A stretch of DNA of 64,000 nt from Clostridium sp. HBUAS56010. Its GTDB lineage: Bacteria > Bacillota > Clostridia > Lachnospirales > Lachnospiraceae. The notes under the pieces were generated by a model. It saw only the letters and a program-made list of their open reading frames with translations, did no database searches and was not told the DNA's origin. Position 1 is the first letter of the stretch; each line of letters begins with the position of its first letter. Positions 1 to 8,819 of the stretch are shown piece by piece. The DNA lies in assembly GCF_007115105.1 (NCBI RefSeq), contig NZ_SULJ01000005.1, positions 128,513-192,512 of the forward strand. Reading direction: 5' to 3'. A program made the position numbers and the translations under genes.

Positions 1-225
1 TGCGATACAGCTCACCATAAGCTGTTTTATGACCGGGCGTTCTCGCTCGTCACCTTCGATGCCATCGGTTCGACGGACAGATAAGGTGATATATATACCA
101 CCATATCCAATCCGCAGGCAGTTTTGGCGCGCCCATCAAGGTCGCTGCCGCTTTTCACACGGCTGGACAGATCATGTATTGATGCTGCCGGATATGAAAT
201 TTTCAAGGAGCAAAAGGAAGAATAG
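1..225. other. no supported gene at left edge
   Basis: I find no gene I can defend here. The plus strand has a frame that enters from outside the window and stops near position 84, and continues as readable sequence to about 223 after that stop, so it could be the decayed tail of a gene lying to the left. The opposing 70-residue minus-strand frame looks like a shadow. No function is proposed. Confidence 0.2.
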
Positions 226-265
226 AAAAACCCCCTCACTTACTTCCACGTTGAGCGAGGGGGTT
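226..265 (-). terminator. intrinsic terminator of the sigma-like gene
   Basis: On the minus strand a 9-bp stem (AACCCCCTC at 229-237 pairing with GAGGGGGTT at 257-265) is followed directly by a run of five T. It lies just below the stop codon of the sigma-like gene, as expected for its transcription terminator. Confidence 0.75.
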
Positions 266-279
266 GGACCAAATTATTT

Positions 280-726
280 TTACTTCTCTATAAGTTTTTT
301 CAGGTGAGCCAGTATTCGTCTTTTACGGTTGTGAATTGTCATACGTGGAATACCTGTTTCAGCTGCCAGTTGATACTCACTTTTGCCCACAAAAAACAAT
401 TCTGATATCAGCTCTTGTTCTTGTGGCGTAAGCAATTTCAAGCTAGAAAGCATTTTTTCAATCAATAAAGCATTTACAGCTGCATCCTCTACACTTTCTT
501 GATCTGCCACAAACTGTCGATTTTCTCCCATTAACCGTTCATAGGAATCCTCCCTGCTAGGTATGTAGGTGACCGTTCTATTTAAGCTGTCAATCTGGCA
601 CCGTTCCACCTTTAGGTCATATTGCTGATATTCCATTTTGCGGTCGCTTTTTTCCAAGACTTCAATGACTCCATCGCTTGCTTCTGGGTATCTCTTCCGA
701 TAATTGATTTTAATTCGTTTTGCCAT
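280..726 (-). CDS. sigma-70-like / helix-turn-helix protein of mobile-element type
   Basis: A protein of about 148 residues. The C-terminal half carries a sigma region 4-like segment: LTPQEQELISELFFVGKSEY followed by a helix-turn-helix (AAETGIPRMTIHNRKRRIL) and a basic end. Small sigma-like proteins of this kind are common near the recombinase end of clostridial conjugative elements, where they are thought to control element genes. The frame stays open upstream to 903, but the start at 726 is preferred because GGAGG lies nine bases before it and the upstream part is not protein-like. It ends in a strong terminator at 226-265. Whether it belongs to the ICE on the right or to another element to the left cannot be told from this window. 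Confidence 0.7.
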   Translation of the reverse strand: MAKRIKINYRKRYPEASDGVIEVLEKSDRKMEYQQYDLKVERCQIDSLNRTVTYIPSREDSYERLMGENRQFVADQESVEDAAVNALLIEKMLSSLKLLTPQEQELISELFFVGKSEYQLAAETGIPRMTIHNRKRRILAHLKKLIEK

Positions 727-883
727 AGGGCTTGTCCTCCATTTCGTGATGTTTAAGATCAGAAAATGAAGAACAAGCGGGGGAGATCGACAACGAGGAT
801 TTGACATATTTATATATAAAGCAACTCCGAAATCTCCTTTTCTTGAAAGATTGCGTCGTTGCAATAGTTTTTTTGTCGAAAAG

Positions 884-925
884 AAAAAGTCAGCAGTTCG
901 CACAAGGCAAACTACTGACTTTTTT
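884..925. terminator. bidirectional terminator-like hairpin
   Basis: A long stem (AAAAAGTCAGCAGTT at 884-898 against AACTACTGACTTTTT at about 909-925, one wobble) with A-runs and T-runs on both sides, so it could stop transcripts from either direction. It lies between the riboswitch region and the sigma-like gene and would uncouple them. Confidence 0.65.
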
Positions 926-1096
926 AGAATATGCTTATGAAATTGTGTATGTAAAAAGTGGTTTAGACGGATTGCACCGTCTTTAACTCCACCTCTGCAT
1001 GGGATGGAATAAGATAATGCGCATAGGAGTACCTCTTTCGTTTCGGTGTGGAGCGAAAGCCAATATCCCGATGTCCAAACGATCCGCCCAAAGTCT

Positions 1097-1143
1097 TAAA
1101 AAAGTGCAAGGGCCTGCCCTCTGTTGGAGAGGGCAGACCCTTG
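1097..1143 (-). terminator. expression-platform terminator of the c-di-GMP riboswitch
   Basis: On the minus strand a 16-bp stem (1128-1143 against 1107-1122, one G-U position) is followed by TTTTTT at 1103-1098. It starts a few bases below the aptamer, the normal arrangement for a riboswitch that acts by termination or antitermination. Downstream on the minus strand only a 13-codon ORF (start near 1037) and further hairpins are seen before the sigma-like gene. Confidence 0.8.
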
Positions 1144-1149
1144 TACGGC

Positions 1150-1236
1150 TTTTGGCAGCCAGGCTATCATAACGTCCGAAAACGCCTTAGACCCTATGGC
1201 TTTGCGTCCCTGCCTTTTGGCTGGTTTGCCCAAATT
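1150..1236 (-). promoter_or_regulatory. cyclic-di-GMP-I (GEMM-I) riboswitch aptamer
   Basis: Read on the minus strand, the segment has the conserved blocks of the class I cyclic-di-GMP aptamer in order: GGGCAAACC, a GNRA-like AAAA loop, GGGACGCAAAGCC, GGGTCTAAGG, and after a variable stem AGCCTGGCTGCC. This aptamer normally senses c-di-GMP and controls motility, adhesion or secretion genes. A terminator follows at 1097-1143. No full-length target gene is seen directly downstream, so the riboswitch may be orphaned by rearrangement, may act on the sigma-like gene 370 bases further on, or may regulate a short RNA. Confidence 0.82.
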
Positions 1237-1361
1237 TACTATTCAGCAAATTGTTATCTTACTCTGAATTATTTGGTGGTTCATTACCAATTATCATAGA
1301 TCCCATTTTTTTAAACTATTAGATTTATTTAATATAATCTTGAGACTCTTCATATGAAACT

Positions 1362-1604
1362 TTATTTGACTCTCTCCCACATCACATAAGGAGTAAAATC
1401 CAAACCGCAGCCATTTTGATCAGAACAGCCGGTACACCCAGTGCAGGTTGGAACTTCTGCCGTGACCTGCTTTAGAATTCCAATCTGTACCAAATACTCT
1501 ATTTGAGCTTTTACAGCAGGAATATCTGTATCTAATTGCTTGGCCAGTTCTTCCAGTGAACAACGCTGCCCACCTTCCAGTAAATTAAGTAATTTTGTAA
1601 GCAT
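1362..1604 (-). CDS. FeoC-like winged-helix protein with Cys cluster
   Basis: An 80-residue protein. The N-terminal half is a small winged helix (SLEELAKQLDTDIPAVKAQI), and the C-terminal half has the cysteine cluster CTGCTGCSDQNGC, which could bind an Fe-S cluster. This is the layout of FeoC-type proteins linked to FeoB. The start at 1604 has AGGAGG in the right place; the longer frame upstream runs into feoB and is not used. It lies 11 bases below feoB in the same direction and is probably the last gene of a feoA-feoB-feoC operon. Confidence 0.75.
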   Translation of the reverse strand: MLTKLLNLLEGGQRCSLEELAKQLDTDIPAVKAQIEYLVQIGILKQVTAEVPTCTGCTGCSDQNGCGLDFTPYVMWERVK

Positions 1605-1615
1605 GTTGCCACCTC

Positions 1616-3664
1616 CTAGAAAATTAATAAACCAATATGGTAAACAACAAAAGACATTATCAGTGCAGCTGCAATATAGTAGCCGGTAATACGTAAAACC
1701 CATTTTAAAGAATGTGTCTCTTCGTAGGTTGCGGCTAGTGCAGAAATGCAGGGTATATTAAATGTAAACGCATAAATAAAAGCTAATGCTTCTGCCTTTG
1801 AAACGCCATTAAGCAATGCATCACTCAAATTTACTGTACTGCCAACGCTAAACAATGTATTCATCACGCCGAGTGCAGCTTCCTTGCCCATGCCGGAGAC
1901 TACAAAAGCCATAAACATACGCCACTTTAATCCGAATATTGAAGTAACCGGTTCAATAAAAGTTCCGATTTTATAAATGATGCTATGGGTGATATCACCG
2001 TCGTTTGTATAAGAAAGCATCCAGAAAACAACTGATACCAAGACGATAAGCTTAAAGGCACGAACGAATACATCTTTAAGGCGATTAAGTAAAAAACGGA
2101 ATAGGTTTTTCCACTTTGGTTTATGGTAAGGCGGAAGTTCCATAATCAGTCCTGTCTTATCCGATTCTTTCACAAGCGAATTTTTAAATATCTTAGCGGT
2201 GATTATCATATGAAGTAAAGCAGCCGCAAACAATGAGATAATAACAAGTGGCGCACCTGCACCAAAGAAGGTGGCACTTACCAACGCCACCACCGCCCAT
2301 GTGCCTGAGCAGGGTACTGCCCATGCAAGCGCTATGGTCAAAACTCTTTGTCCCCATGTATCAATAACCCTTGTCCCGGCAGCTCCGCCTATGGTGCATC
2401 CAAAGCTGACGAGAAATGGCATAACCGCTTTGCCCTGGAGTCCAAGCTTGGACATGGTATTGTCAAATACATAGGAAATTCTCGCCATATATCCAATTTC
2501 CTCCAAAAAACCAAACACAAAGCTTATTCCTAAAACAAACCCAACCATAGAAATAACAAAACCAATGGCACTAATAATTGCATCACAAAGAAAAGAAACT
2601 AATATATGTGGTACCCCAACAGAAGCAAGTGCTTCTGCTACAATAGTGCCCAAAATACCCATGCCCGTCTTGCCAAGAAGCATTAGTGGAAGAGCAGGAA
2701 TGAAGGAAACAATCAGCGCTAGTATAATGATAGTAATAGCCAGTGGTTTTCCCCATGTTCGACTGGTAGCGACCCTGTCAAATCGGCTCATCTTTGGTTT
2801 GTCTGCACGAGTAGATATTACGGCACCTTTAAGGATACTATCAATCCATCTAAACTTGCAGTTACCAGTTAACAAACTACCGTCCTTTACGCTTGACAAC
2901 AACTTGTTTACTTCAACCAATTCTGATTCTTTAAGGAATTCGCTCACGGTCGCATGTACCATCGAATCACCTTCGATGAGCTTCGCCGCAAGCCAGGCAG
3001 GCGAATAGGCACCGATGCCCTCTGAGGGCATCAGATCGCAAAGTCTTTGATATGGTGCATCCGGCATTTCCTTATAAAAATCCATAAGTGCATCAGCCCT
3101 AAGCGTGCAAGGATTATTTAGCGTTTTTTTCACTGCATCATAGAAAGCGGAATATCCCTTGAGATCAGAAGCAGTAAAAGGTACCACATGAATTCCTAGC
3201 TTTTTAGAAATGATAGCGGAGTCAATTTTCTTTCCTTGTTCTCCAGCGACATCCATCATGTTGACTAACAAAATAATGGGTACTGTAATACCCGCATAAT
3301 CTGCAAGTAAAAAAAGACTTCTCTCCAACTGCGAAGCGTCTGCCAAGACACAAACCAGATCGGGTTTTCCCTCTGCTATATAATCCCGTGTAACAACTTC
3401 CTCCTGAGAATTTGCTGACAAACTATATGTACCTGGCAAATCAACAACGGTATATTTTTTTCCGTCCTGTATGAAGTACCCTTCTTTTTGTTCTACCGTT
3501 TTACCCGGCCAATTACCCACATGTTGGTGCGAACCAGTAAGTCCATTAAACAATGTGGATTTTCCTGCATTCGGCTGTCCCAGCAATGCAATTAAAGGTT
3601 CTGAATGCAGACCAGTCTTATTCACTTGAGGGGACTTTATCGTTATATTTGTCTGAACTCCCAC
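1616..3664 (-). CDS. feoB: ferrous iron transport protein B
   Basis: A 682-residue GTP-driven Fe(II) importer of the cytoplasmic membrane. The N-terminal G domain shows G1 (GQPNAGKST, about residues 29-37), G3 (DLPGTYS) and G4 (NMMD), followed by a helical spacer. The C-terminal two thirds contain many membrane helices with the paired Gate regions and the FGCTIGG segment typical of FeoB. It is within the usual size range, slightly short. The start is a GTG overlapping the feoA stop by one base (ATAGTGG), with GGAGG ten bases before it, so translation is probably coupled to feoA. The nearby DtxR-type gene suggests iron control. Confidence 0.93.
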   Translation of the reverse strand: MGVQTNITIKSPQVNKTGLHSEPLIALLGQPNAGKSTLFNGLTGSHQHVGNWPGKTVEQKEGYFIQDGKKYTVVDLPGTYSLSANSQEEVVTRDYIAEGKPDLVCVLADASQLERSLFLLADYAGITVPIILLVNMMDVAGEQGKKIDSAIISKKLGIHVVPFTASDLKGYSAFYDAVKKTLNNPCTLRADALMDFYKEMPDAPYQRLCDLMPSEGIGAYSPAWLAAKLIEGDSMVHATVSEFLKESELVEVNKLLSSVKDGSLLTGNCKFRWIDSILKGAVISTRADKPKMSRFDRVATSRTWGKPLAITIIILALIVSFIPALPLMLLGKTGMGILGTIVAEALASVGVPHILVSFLCDAIISAIGFVISMVGFVLGISFVFGFLEEIGYMARISYVFDNTMSKLGLQGKAVMPFLVSFGCTIGGAAGTRVIDTWGQRVLTIALAWAVPCSGTWAVVALVSATFFGAGAPLVIISLFAAALLHMIITAKIFKNSLVKESDKTGLIMELPPYHKPKWKNLFRFLLNRLKDVFVRAFKLIVLVSVVFWMLSYTNDGDITHSIIYKIGTFIEPVTSIFGLKWRMFMAFVVSGMGKEAALGVMNTLFSVGSTVNLSDALLNGVSKAEALAFIYAFTFNIPCISALAATYEETHSLKWVLRITGYYIAAALIMSFVVYHIGLLIF

Positions 3665-3897
3665 TATTCTGTCACCTCCAAGACAATTCGTTCTCCTTCA
3701 TTGCGGTTAATTGCAATGATTGTATCTCTACCGAAAACCAAGATCGGTTGCTTTCTATTGTTTTGGATTACCTCCAACTCACTGCCAATTGTTAATCCAA
3801 TCGAAATGATTCTGTTCAAAAATCGGGTTTCTCCAGAAATTGTGTGAATCTTTCCCCTTTGACCACGTTTACTATCGCTTAAATTTTTCAAATGCAT
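3664..3897 (-). CDS. feoA: ferrous iron transport protein A
   Basis: A small SH3-fold protein of about 77 residues that acts with FeoB. Typical FeoA features are the LxxLSxxKxGQxGxI opening (LKNLSDSKRGQRGKI), the loop with a bulky residue and IGLTIGSELEVIQ, and an end in ERIVLEV. A second in-frame ATG lies nine bases upstream (3906), but AGAGGAG would sit only two bases before it, so the downstream ATG is preferred. It is followed without a gap by feoB. Confidence 0.88.
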   Translation of the reverse strand: MHLKNLSDSKRGQRGKIHTISGETRFLNRIISIGLTIGSELEVIQNNRKQPILVFGRDTIIAINRNEGERIVLEVTE

Positions 3898-3934
3898 ATT
3901 GTTCATTTCTCCTCTGGAATTATTACAGCTCATA

Positions 3935-3977
3935 ATAGAAAAAGGCTGCGCGTATTCAACACGCGGTCTTTTTCTAT
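3935..3977 (-). terminator. hairpin between dtxR-like gene and feoA
   Basis: A long imperfect stem (ATAGAAAAAG... arms at 3961-3977 and 3935-3952, three mispairs or wobbles) with a T-rich 3' arm on the minus strand. It lies after the DtxR-type gene and before feoA, so it could end the regulator transcript or act as an attenuator for feo. Confidence 0.55.
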
Positions 3978-4032
3978 CAATAAATATCATTAAAAAATAA
4001 TACATATATATTTAGAACTTCCGTTTTACGTT

Positions 4033-4458
4033 CTAAAATGTCGGACTGCTTATCGGGCAGTTCTCTTTCTGGCAGCATCGACAATGGACGTTTACGAAAT
4101 TCAAGATTTCTATCATAGCCTGGGAAGTCTCTACGCTCACGACATGCTCTAAATCGCAAGCCTCAGCATCTGCACTTTTTTCATCTATTTTAAAAATGGT
4201 ACTTAAAAACTTTTTAATTATTGTAAACTTATTTACTATTAATTCAGCCTCTGATTTTCCTTTAGTGGTAAGGACAACTCTACGTTCACCATCACGTTCC
4301 ACTAGCTTTTTTTCCTGCAAAAGGCTTACTGCAACGCAAGTACTTGATTTCGCCACATTCAGTTTGTCAGCAATGTCTACTATCCTGACTCCATTGCCGC
4401 AATCCAGTTCGAAGATGGCTTTTAAATAATCCTCGTTGGACACAGTAAGCTTAATCAT
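4033..4458 (-). CDS. DtxR/MntR-family metal-dependent regulator
   Basis: A 141-residue regulator. An N-terminal helix-turn-helix (VRIVDIADKLNVAKSSTCVAVSLLQEKKL) is followed by the DtxR-type dimerization and metal-binding region with the signature DAEACDLEHVVS. The C-terminal tail VHCRCCQKENCPI is rich in cysteine, which is not standard for MntR and may form an extra metal or redox site. GGAGGG lies seven bases before the ATG. It is directly upstream of feoA in the same direction, so it most likely controls iron uptake in response to Fe(II). Confidence 0.85.
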   Translation of the reverse strand: MIKLTVSNEDYLKAIFELDCGNGVRIVDIADKLNVAKSSTCVAVSLLQEKKLVERDGERRVVLTTKGKSEAELIVNKFTIIKKFLSTIFKIDEKSADAEACDLEHVVSVETSQAMIEILNFVNVHCRCCQKENCPISSPTF

Positions 4459-4601
4459 GCATTTTCCCTCCTACTTTGTTTTATCTGTTTGTTATGAATT
4501 GGGCATTCTTTTCCATGTCCAACAATTTCGGCTGTCTCTGTAATTCGTGCATCAAGTTCCGCGCTTCTCCATAAATCTACAGCGACACTTGCGCCGATAA
4601 G
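4455..4601 (-). pseudogene. possible gene fragment upstream of dtxR-like gene
   Basis: A 48-codon open frame with no start codon, beginning right after in-frame stops and reading like real protein (LWRSAELDARITETAEIVGH, then GKECPIHNK). It ends in an ATGA overlap with the start of the DtxR-type gene. I do not recognise the family. It may be the 3' remnant of a deleted gene that was once translationally coupled to the regulator, or chance. Confidence 0.3.
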
Positions 4602-4632
4602 CTATTAGAATTTCTACAATAATATCTAAGAG

Positions 4633-5082
4633 TCAATACAATTTATCATTTGTATTCTGCTTCTCAATTGCTTTCTGAATGGTATGCCATGCCAGAACTG
4701 CGCATTTTACCCGCGCCGGCATATTAGAAATGTTCTTGAGCGCAGTTGCTTCTTCCAGTGCTTCCAAGGACGCGTCATCCGTGTTTTCACGTTTTATCAT
4801 GCTTAAGAAAAGCGCAATCATCGACTGTGCCTCATCCAAAGATTTTCCCCGCAGCAAATCCGCCATGATTGAGGCGGATGCCTGTGAAATCGCACAGCCG
4901 GAGCCGGTAAAGGCAATATCCTCAATGGTCGTTTCGGAAAACTTCACTGCAATGGCCAGCTCATCTCCGCAGCTTGGATTAACGCCTTCCATCACGAAAT
5001 CCGGCTTCTCCATTTCTCTTTTATTTCTTGCAGACCTACTGTGCTCTGCAATCACTTCCGTATAAATTTCACTCAGATCCAA
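4633..5082 (-). CDS. sufU: SufU iron-sulfur scaffold / sulfur transfer protein
   Basis: About 149 residues. SufU receives sulfur from SufS in Gram-positive SUF systems. The three zinc-binding cysteines of the family are present (NPSCGDEL, GSGCAIS and ARVKCAVL), as is the intervening insert typical of SufU rather than IscU. The frame opens at an ATG at 5103, but GGAGG lies after that codon; a TTG at 5082, ten bases after GGAGG, is the better start and overlaps the end of sufS by 14 bases. Confidence 0.9.
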   Translation of the reverse strand: MDLSEIYTEVIAEHSRSARNKREMEKPDFVMEGVNPSCGDELAIAVKFSETTIEDIAFTGSGCAISQASASIMADLLRGKSLDEAQSMIALFLSMIKRENTDDASLEALEEATALKNISNMPARVKCAVLAWHTIQKAIEKQNTNDKLY

Positions 5083-6298
5083 GACCCAGCCACCTCCTGA
5101 CATGCTTCAGGCTCTCCGCCAATTGATCAATATCCTCCTCCGTATTATAAAAGCACAAGCTGACGCGTGCCGTAGCCGTCAATCCTAAATAGCTCATCAG
5201 CGGGTGAGCACAGTGATGACCGGAACGAATGCAAATACCATCGGCTTCCAGAATAGAGGCTACATCATGGGGGTGAATGTCCTTCACATTAAATGAAATG
5301 ACCCCTGTCCGCTCTTCTGGATTTGAACTGCCCACAAGAGTAAGATATGGATTCTCACCGAGTCTTTGCAGCGCGTACTGAATCAAAGGCTTTTCAATTC
5401 TTTGAATCTCGCCAAACCCAATGGTCTGGATATACTGAATGGCTGCGGACAGCCCCACGGCCGCCTCCACATTTTGAGTTCCCGCCTCAAACTTTTGGGG
5501 CAGGGGAGCAAAGGTGGCTGACTGTTCGCCCACAGCTTCGATCATATCGCCCCCAAACAGGAACGGCGGCATCTGCTCTAAATATTTTTCTTTTCCATAT
5601 AACACGCCGATTCCCATAGGTCCATACATCTTGTGGCCCGAAAATACGGCAAAATCCAAATCCAGCTTCGCAACATCAAGCTTTCTATGGGCAATACTCT
5701 GCGTCAAATCCGCAATGACGATGGCTCCGACCTCATGTGCCTTCTTTACAATGCTTTCCATGGGACTCATGACCCCCAACACATTGGAGGCATGAGTAAC
5801 CGATACAATTTTTGCTTTTTGAGAGATTTTGGTTTCAATCTCCTGCTCCGGAATCATGCCGTTTTCGTCAAGATACAAATAGACCAGCTTTGCTTTCTTA
5901 GCTGTCGCCACTTGCTGCCAAGGTACCAGATTGCTGTGATGCTCAGCTATGGAAATTACAATTTCATCGCCTTCCTGAAGGGTGTTCATTCCATAGCTGT
6001 AAGCAAGAAGATTTAAGGACTCTGTGGCACTTTTGGTGAACACCACCTCTCTCGTACTGCCTGCTCCAATAAATGCCCGGACGGTTTCCCGCGCCGATTC
6101 GTAAAGCTCGGTCGCCCGGACGCTGAGCGCATAAGCGCCCCGATGGGGATTGGCGTTATCTCTGCTGTAATACGCAGTCAAAGCATCTATGACCGCCCTT
6201 GGCTTCTGCGTCGTAGCGGCATTATCCAAATAAACCAGCCGCTTTCCGTTGACAGTTTGTTTTAAAACAGGGAAATCTTGTATATAGGGATTAAACAT
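5069..6298 (-). CDS. sufS: SufS cysteine desulfurase (class II)
   Basis: A 409-residue pyridoxal-phosphate enzyme that takes sulfur from cysteine as a persulfide and passes it to SufU. Visible are the N-terminal LDNAATTQKP, the histidine stretch ISIAEHHSNLVPW, the PLP lysine in FSGHKMYGPMGIG, and the persulfide cysteine in RSGHHCAHPLM near residue 365, with the short class II active-site loop. Its ATG overlaps the end of sufD by eight bases, and sufU overlaps its own end, so the three are coupled. Confidence 0.95.
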   Translation of the reverse strand: MFNPYIQDFPVLKQTVNGKRLVYLDNAATTQKPRAVIDALTAYYSRDNANPHRGAYALSVRATELYESARETVRAFIGAGSTREVVFTKSATESLNLLAYSYGMNTLQEGDEIVISIAEHHSNLVPWQQVATAKKAKLVYLYLDENGMIPEQEIETKISQKAKIVSVTHASNVLGVMSPMESIVKKAHEVGAIVIADLTQSIAHRKLDVAKLDLDFAVFSGHKMYGPMGIGVLYGKEKYLEQMPPFLFGGDMIEAVGEQSATFAPLPQKFEAGTQNVEAAVGLSAAIQYIQTIGFGEIQRIEKPLIQYALQRLGENPYLTLVGSSNPEERTGVISFNVKDIHPHDVASILEADGICIRSGHHCAHPLMSYLGLTATARVSLCFYNTEEDIDQLAESLKHVRRWLGLGSE

Positions 6299-7388
6299 GA
6301 CTCAACCTTCCCCTCACGTAAGAGAAGATGTTCTCCCTCAGTTTCTCATCCTCAATCTTCTCAAGGACCGGTGAAAAAGAAGCTTCAACAATGACCTTTT
6401 TTGCCTCCGTCTCATCAAAGCCACGGGTCATCAGATAAAAGAGCCTGTCCTCGTCAATCGTACCGGTGCTGACTGCATGGGCACCCTCCACATCTTCCTC
6501 TCCGCACAAAAGAAGGGGAGTTGAGACGTTTATGATATCAGGGCTTAGCAATACGGTGACTTCCTTCTCACTTCCTTTTGAGCCTGATGCACCGCTGATA
6601 AAGTCAATGGTGCCTCGAAACACCTTCTCGCACCGGTCAGCCATGACACCACTGGAATAAATATTGCTAACGGTATTTTTTTGAAAATGGGTAACGATAT
6701 AGTTGATGTCTAGCCTGCGCTCCTTATCTCCCAGATAAACAGAGTCAATCCGTCCCTCTGCGGCTTCCCCAATCAAATCAAGACTGCAATTGGTAATGGA
6801 TTCCTGCGCGCCTAGCTCCGCCAGTAGTACCTGCACTTTTGCGTTTTCCTCTATAGAAGCCGCCACGTGATCCACATGGCTGCTGCCTTCCGAGAGCATC
6901 TGTACCTTGACAAGTGTTATCTCCGCACCGGCTTCTGCCCGAATACGGGTCATTCCACTATGAGAAACGGTGTCAGCTGCCTCAGAGGTGTACTGGATTA
7001 TGACAGTGGCTTTACTTCCTTTTTCAGCCAGTATCAGAATGTCGTCCGTCAAGACAGGGGATATTCCGTCAAGAACATAGGAAAGGAGAATCGGCTTGTC
7101 CATTTCTCTTCCTTCCGGTATCCGAATCACATATCCGCTGTTACGCTTTTCCAACATATACGCCTGCAACTCTTTTTTTGCTTTAATGACAGGCAACTGC
7201 TCAAATGGGAAGGCTCCCAGCTTTTCATAAGATGACACTTCCGCTTCAACTGGCAGCACGCCCTGCACTGGGTTCTTTTGATATGGTAAAACTGCAGGGA
7301 AGCCCTGCTTTAAATCTGTATCATTGACATGAAGCCAACTCCATGTCAAAACAGGAATTTCATTTAAATTCTTAAACGCTTGGTTCAT
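6291..7388 (-). CDS. sufD: SufD, Fe-S cluster assembly protein
   Basis: About 365 residues. SufD pairs with SufB and SufC to form the scaffold complex where clusters are built. The C-terminal half has the SufBD core beta-helix pattern and the ending DEDRLFYLMTRGFDETEAKK that mirrors the same segment of SufB. A GTG three codons upstream lies inside the ribosome site, so the ATG at 7388 (eight bases after GGAGG) is used. It lies between sufB and sufS in one tightly packed operon. Confidence 0.92.
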   Translation of the reverse strand: MNQAFKNLNEIPVLTWSWLHVNDTDLKQGFPAVLPYQKNPVQGVLPVEAEVSSYEKLGAFPFEQLPVIKAKKELQAYMLEKRNSGYVIRIPEGREMDKPILLSYVLDGISPVLTDDILILAEKGSKATVIIQYTSEAADTVSHSGMTRIRAEAGAEITLVKVQMLSEGSSHVDHVAASIEENAKVQVLLAELGAQESITNCSLDLIGEAAEGRIDSVYLGDKERRLDINYIVTHFQKNTVSNIYSSGVMADRCEKVFRGTIDFISGASGSKGSEKEVTVLLSPDIINVSTPLLLCGEEDVEGAHAVSTGTIDEDRLFYLMTRGFDETEAKKVIVEASFSPVLEKIEDEKLRENIFSYVRGRLSHV

Positions 7389-7402
7389 TTCTGGCACCTC
7401 CT

Positions 7403-8809
7403 TTAGCCGATACTGCCTTCCAACTCAATCGAAATCAGGTTATTCATTTCAACCGCATACTCCAAGGGAAGTTCCTTGGTAATGGGCTCCACAAACCCCC
7501 GTACGATCAAAGCCTTGGCTTCTAATTCATCCATTCCTCTTGTCATCAGATAATAGACCGCATCCTCGCTAATCCGTCCGATTTTTGCTTCATGTCCGAT
7601 ATCCGCCTCATCATTGCGGATGTCCATGACCGGCAGCGTATCCGCGCGGGAGAGGGAATCCATCATCAAGGATTCGCAGCTTACCGCGGATTTTACATGG
7701 TGTGCCTGAGGCAGGACATTGACCGAACTGCGGTATACGGCAATTCCTCCATCCTTGGAAATAGACCGCGAGCTGAGAGTTGACGAGGTGTGGGGAGCGG
7801 CATGTACGACTTTGGAACCAGTATCCAGATTTTGTCCCTTTGCTGCAAAGCTTACGCCGGTAAAGTCGGTTTTCGCGCCTTCTCCATTTAAAATGCTGGT
7901 AGGGTAAAGCATCGTAATATGGGAGCCAAAGGTGCCGGAAACCCATTCCACGCTGCCGTCCTTCTCAACCAGCGCGCACTTCGTATTTAAGTTCATCATA
8001 TTTTTGGACCAGTTCTCAATAGTGGAATATCGCAGGGTCGCGCCCTCCTTGACATACAACTCCACCGCACCGGCATGCAGATTGATGGTATTATACTTGG
8101 GTGCGGAGCAGCCTTCGATGAAGTGCAGCTTAGCGCCCTTCTCCACAATAATCAGGGTATGCTCAAACTGTCCGGCGCCGGGGGCATTAAAGCGGAAATA
8201 GGATTGCAGGGGAATCTTAACATCCACGCCTTCCGGTACATAGACAAACGAGCCGCCGGACCATACGGCTCCGTGCAGAGCCAAAAATTTATGTGAGGTT
8301 GCCGGAAGGAGCTTCATAAAATACTCCCGTACCAAAGACTCATGTTCTCTTACTGCGGTTTCCATGTCAAGGTAGACAACTCCTTGTTTTGTCAGCTCCT
8401 CTTTAATACTGTGGTAGACAACCTCGGAATCATACTGTGCGCCCACACCGGCAAGAGATTTCCGTTCAGCTTCCGGAATCCCCAGCAGCTCAAAAGTTTC
8501 CTTGATCTCGCTTGGAACATCCTCCCAGCTTCCCTTTGCAGAAGCCTTCGGCCGCACATAAGTAACGATCTCATCCATATTCAGCTCATGAAGGGATGGT
8601 CCCCACTTCGGCATAGCCATGGCATGATAGGTTTCCAGTGAAGCCAGCCGAAGCTCCAGCATCCATGAGGGCTCGTTCTTAAAGGACGAGATTTCCCTGA
8701 CAATTTCCTTGGTCAGTCCTCTGGTAATGTGATAGCTGTCCTTATCTGGGTTTTTAATATCATAAAGATCACGCTTGATATCTTCTACAATTGTTTTTTT
8801 CTTCTCCAT
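7403..8809 (-). CDS. sufB: SufB, Fe-S cluster scaffold protein
   Basis: About 468 residues, the usual length. The most conserved stretches of SufB are easy to see: ENWSKNMMNLNTKCALVEKD, the GSHITMLYP region, HAAPHTSS, and the C-terminal IGRISEDAVYYLMTRGM. SufB binds the nascent cluster within the SufBCD complex in the cytoplasm. The frame continues 22 codons upstream into sufC, but the start at 8809 has GAGGTG seven bases before it and begins MEKKKTIVEDI, as is normal for the family. Confidence 0.94.
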   Translation of the reverse strand: MEKKKTIVEDIKRDLYDIKNPDKDSYHITRGLTKEIVREISSFKNEPSWMLELRLASLETYHAMAMPKWGPSLHELNMDEIVTYVRPKASAKGSWEDVPSEIKETFELLGIPEAERKSLAGVGAQYDSEVVYHSIKEELTKQGVVYLDMETAVREHESLVREYFMKLLPATSHKFLALHGAVWSGGSFVYVPEGVDVKIPLQSYFRFNAPGAGQFEHTLIIVEKGAKLHFIEGCSAPKYNTINLHAGAVELYVKEGATLRYSTIENWSKNMMNLNTKCALVEKDGSVEWVSGTFGSHITMLYPTSILNGEGAKTDFTGVSFAAKGQNLDTGSKVVHAAPHTSSTLSSRSISKDGGIAVYRSSVNVLPQAHHVKSAVSCESLMMDSLSRADTLPVMDIRNDEADIGHEAKIGRISEDAVYYLMTRGMDELEAKALIVRGFVEPITKELPLEYAVEMNNLISIELEGSIG

Positions 8810-8819
8810 CGTTTGCACC

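Noticed and set aside
727-903. Upstream extension of the sigma-like gene to 903
   Set aside because: The added 59 residues are not protein-like and include the terminator-like hairpin; the GGAGG-preceded start at 726 is better.
7611-7946. 111-codon minus-strand frame inside sufB
   Set aside because: A shadow of sufB in another phase, with no ribosome site and no protein-like pattern.
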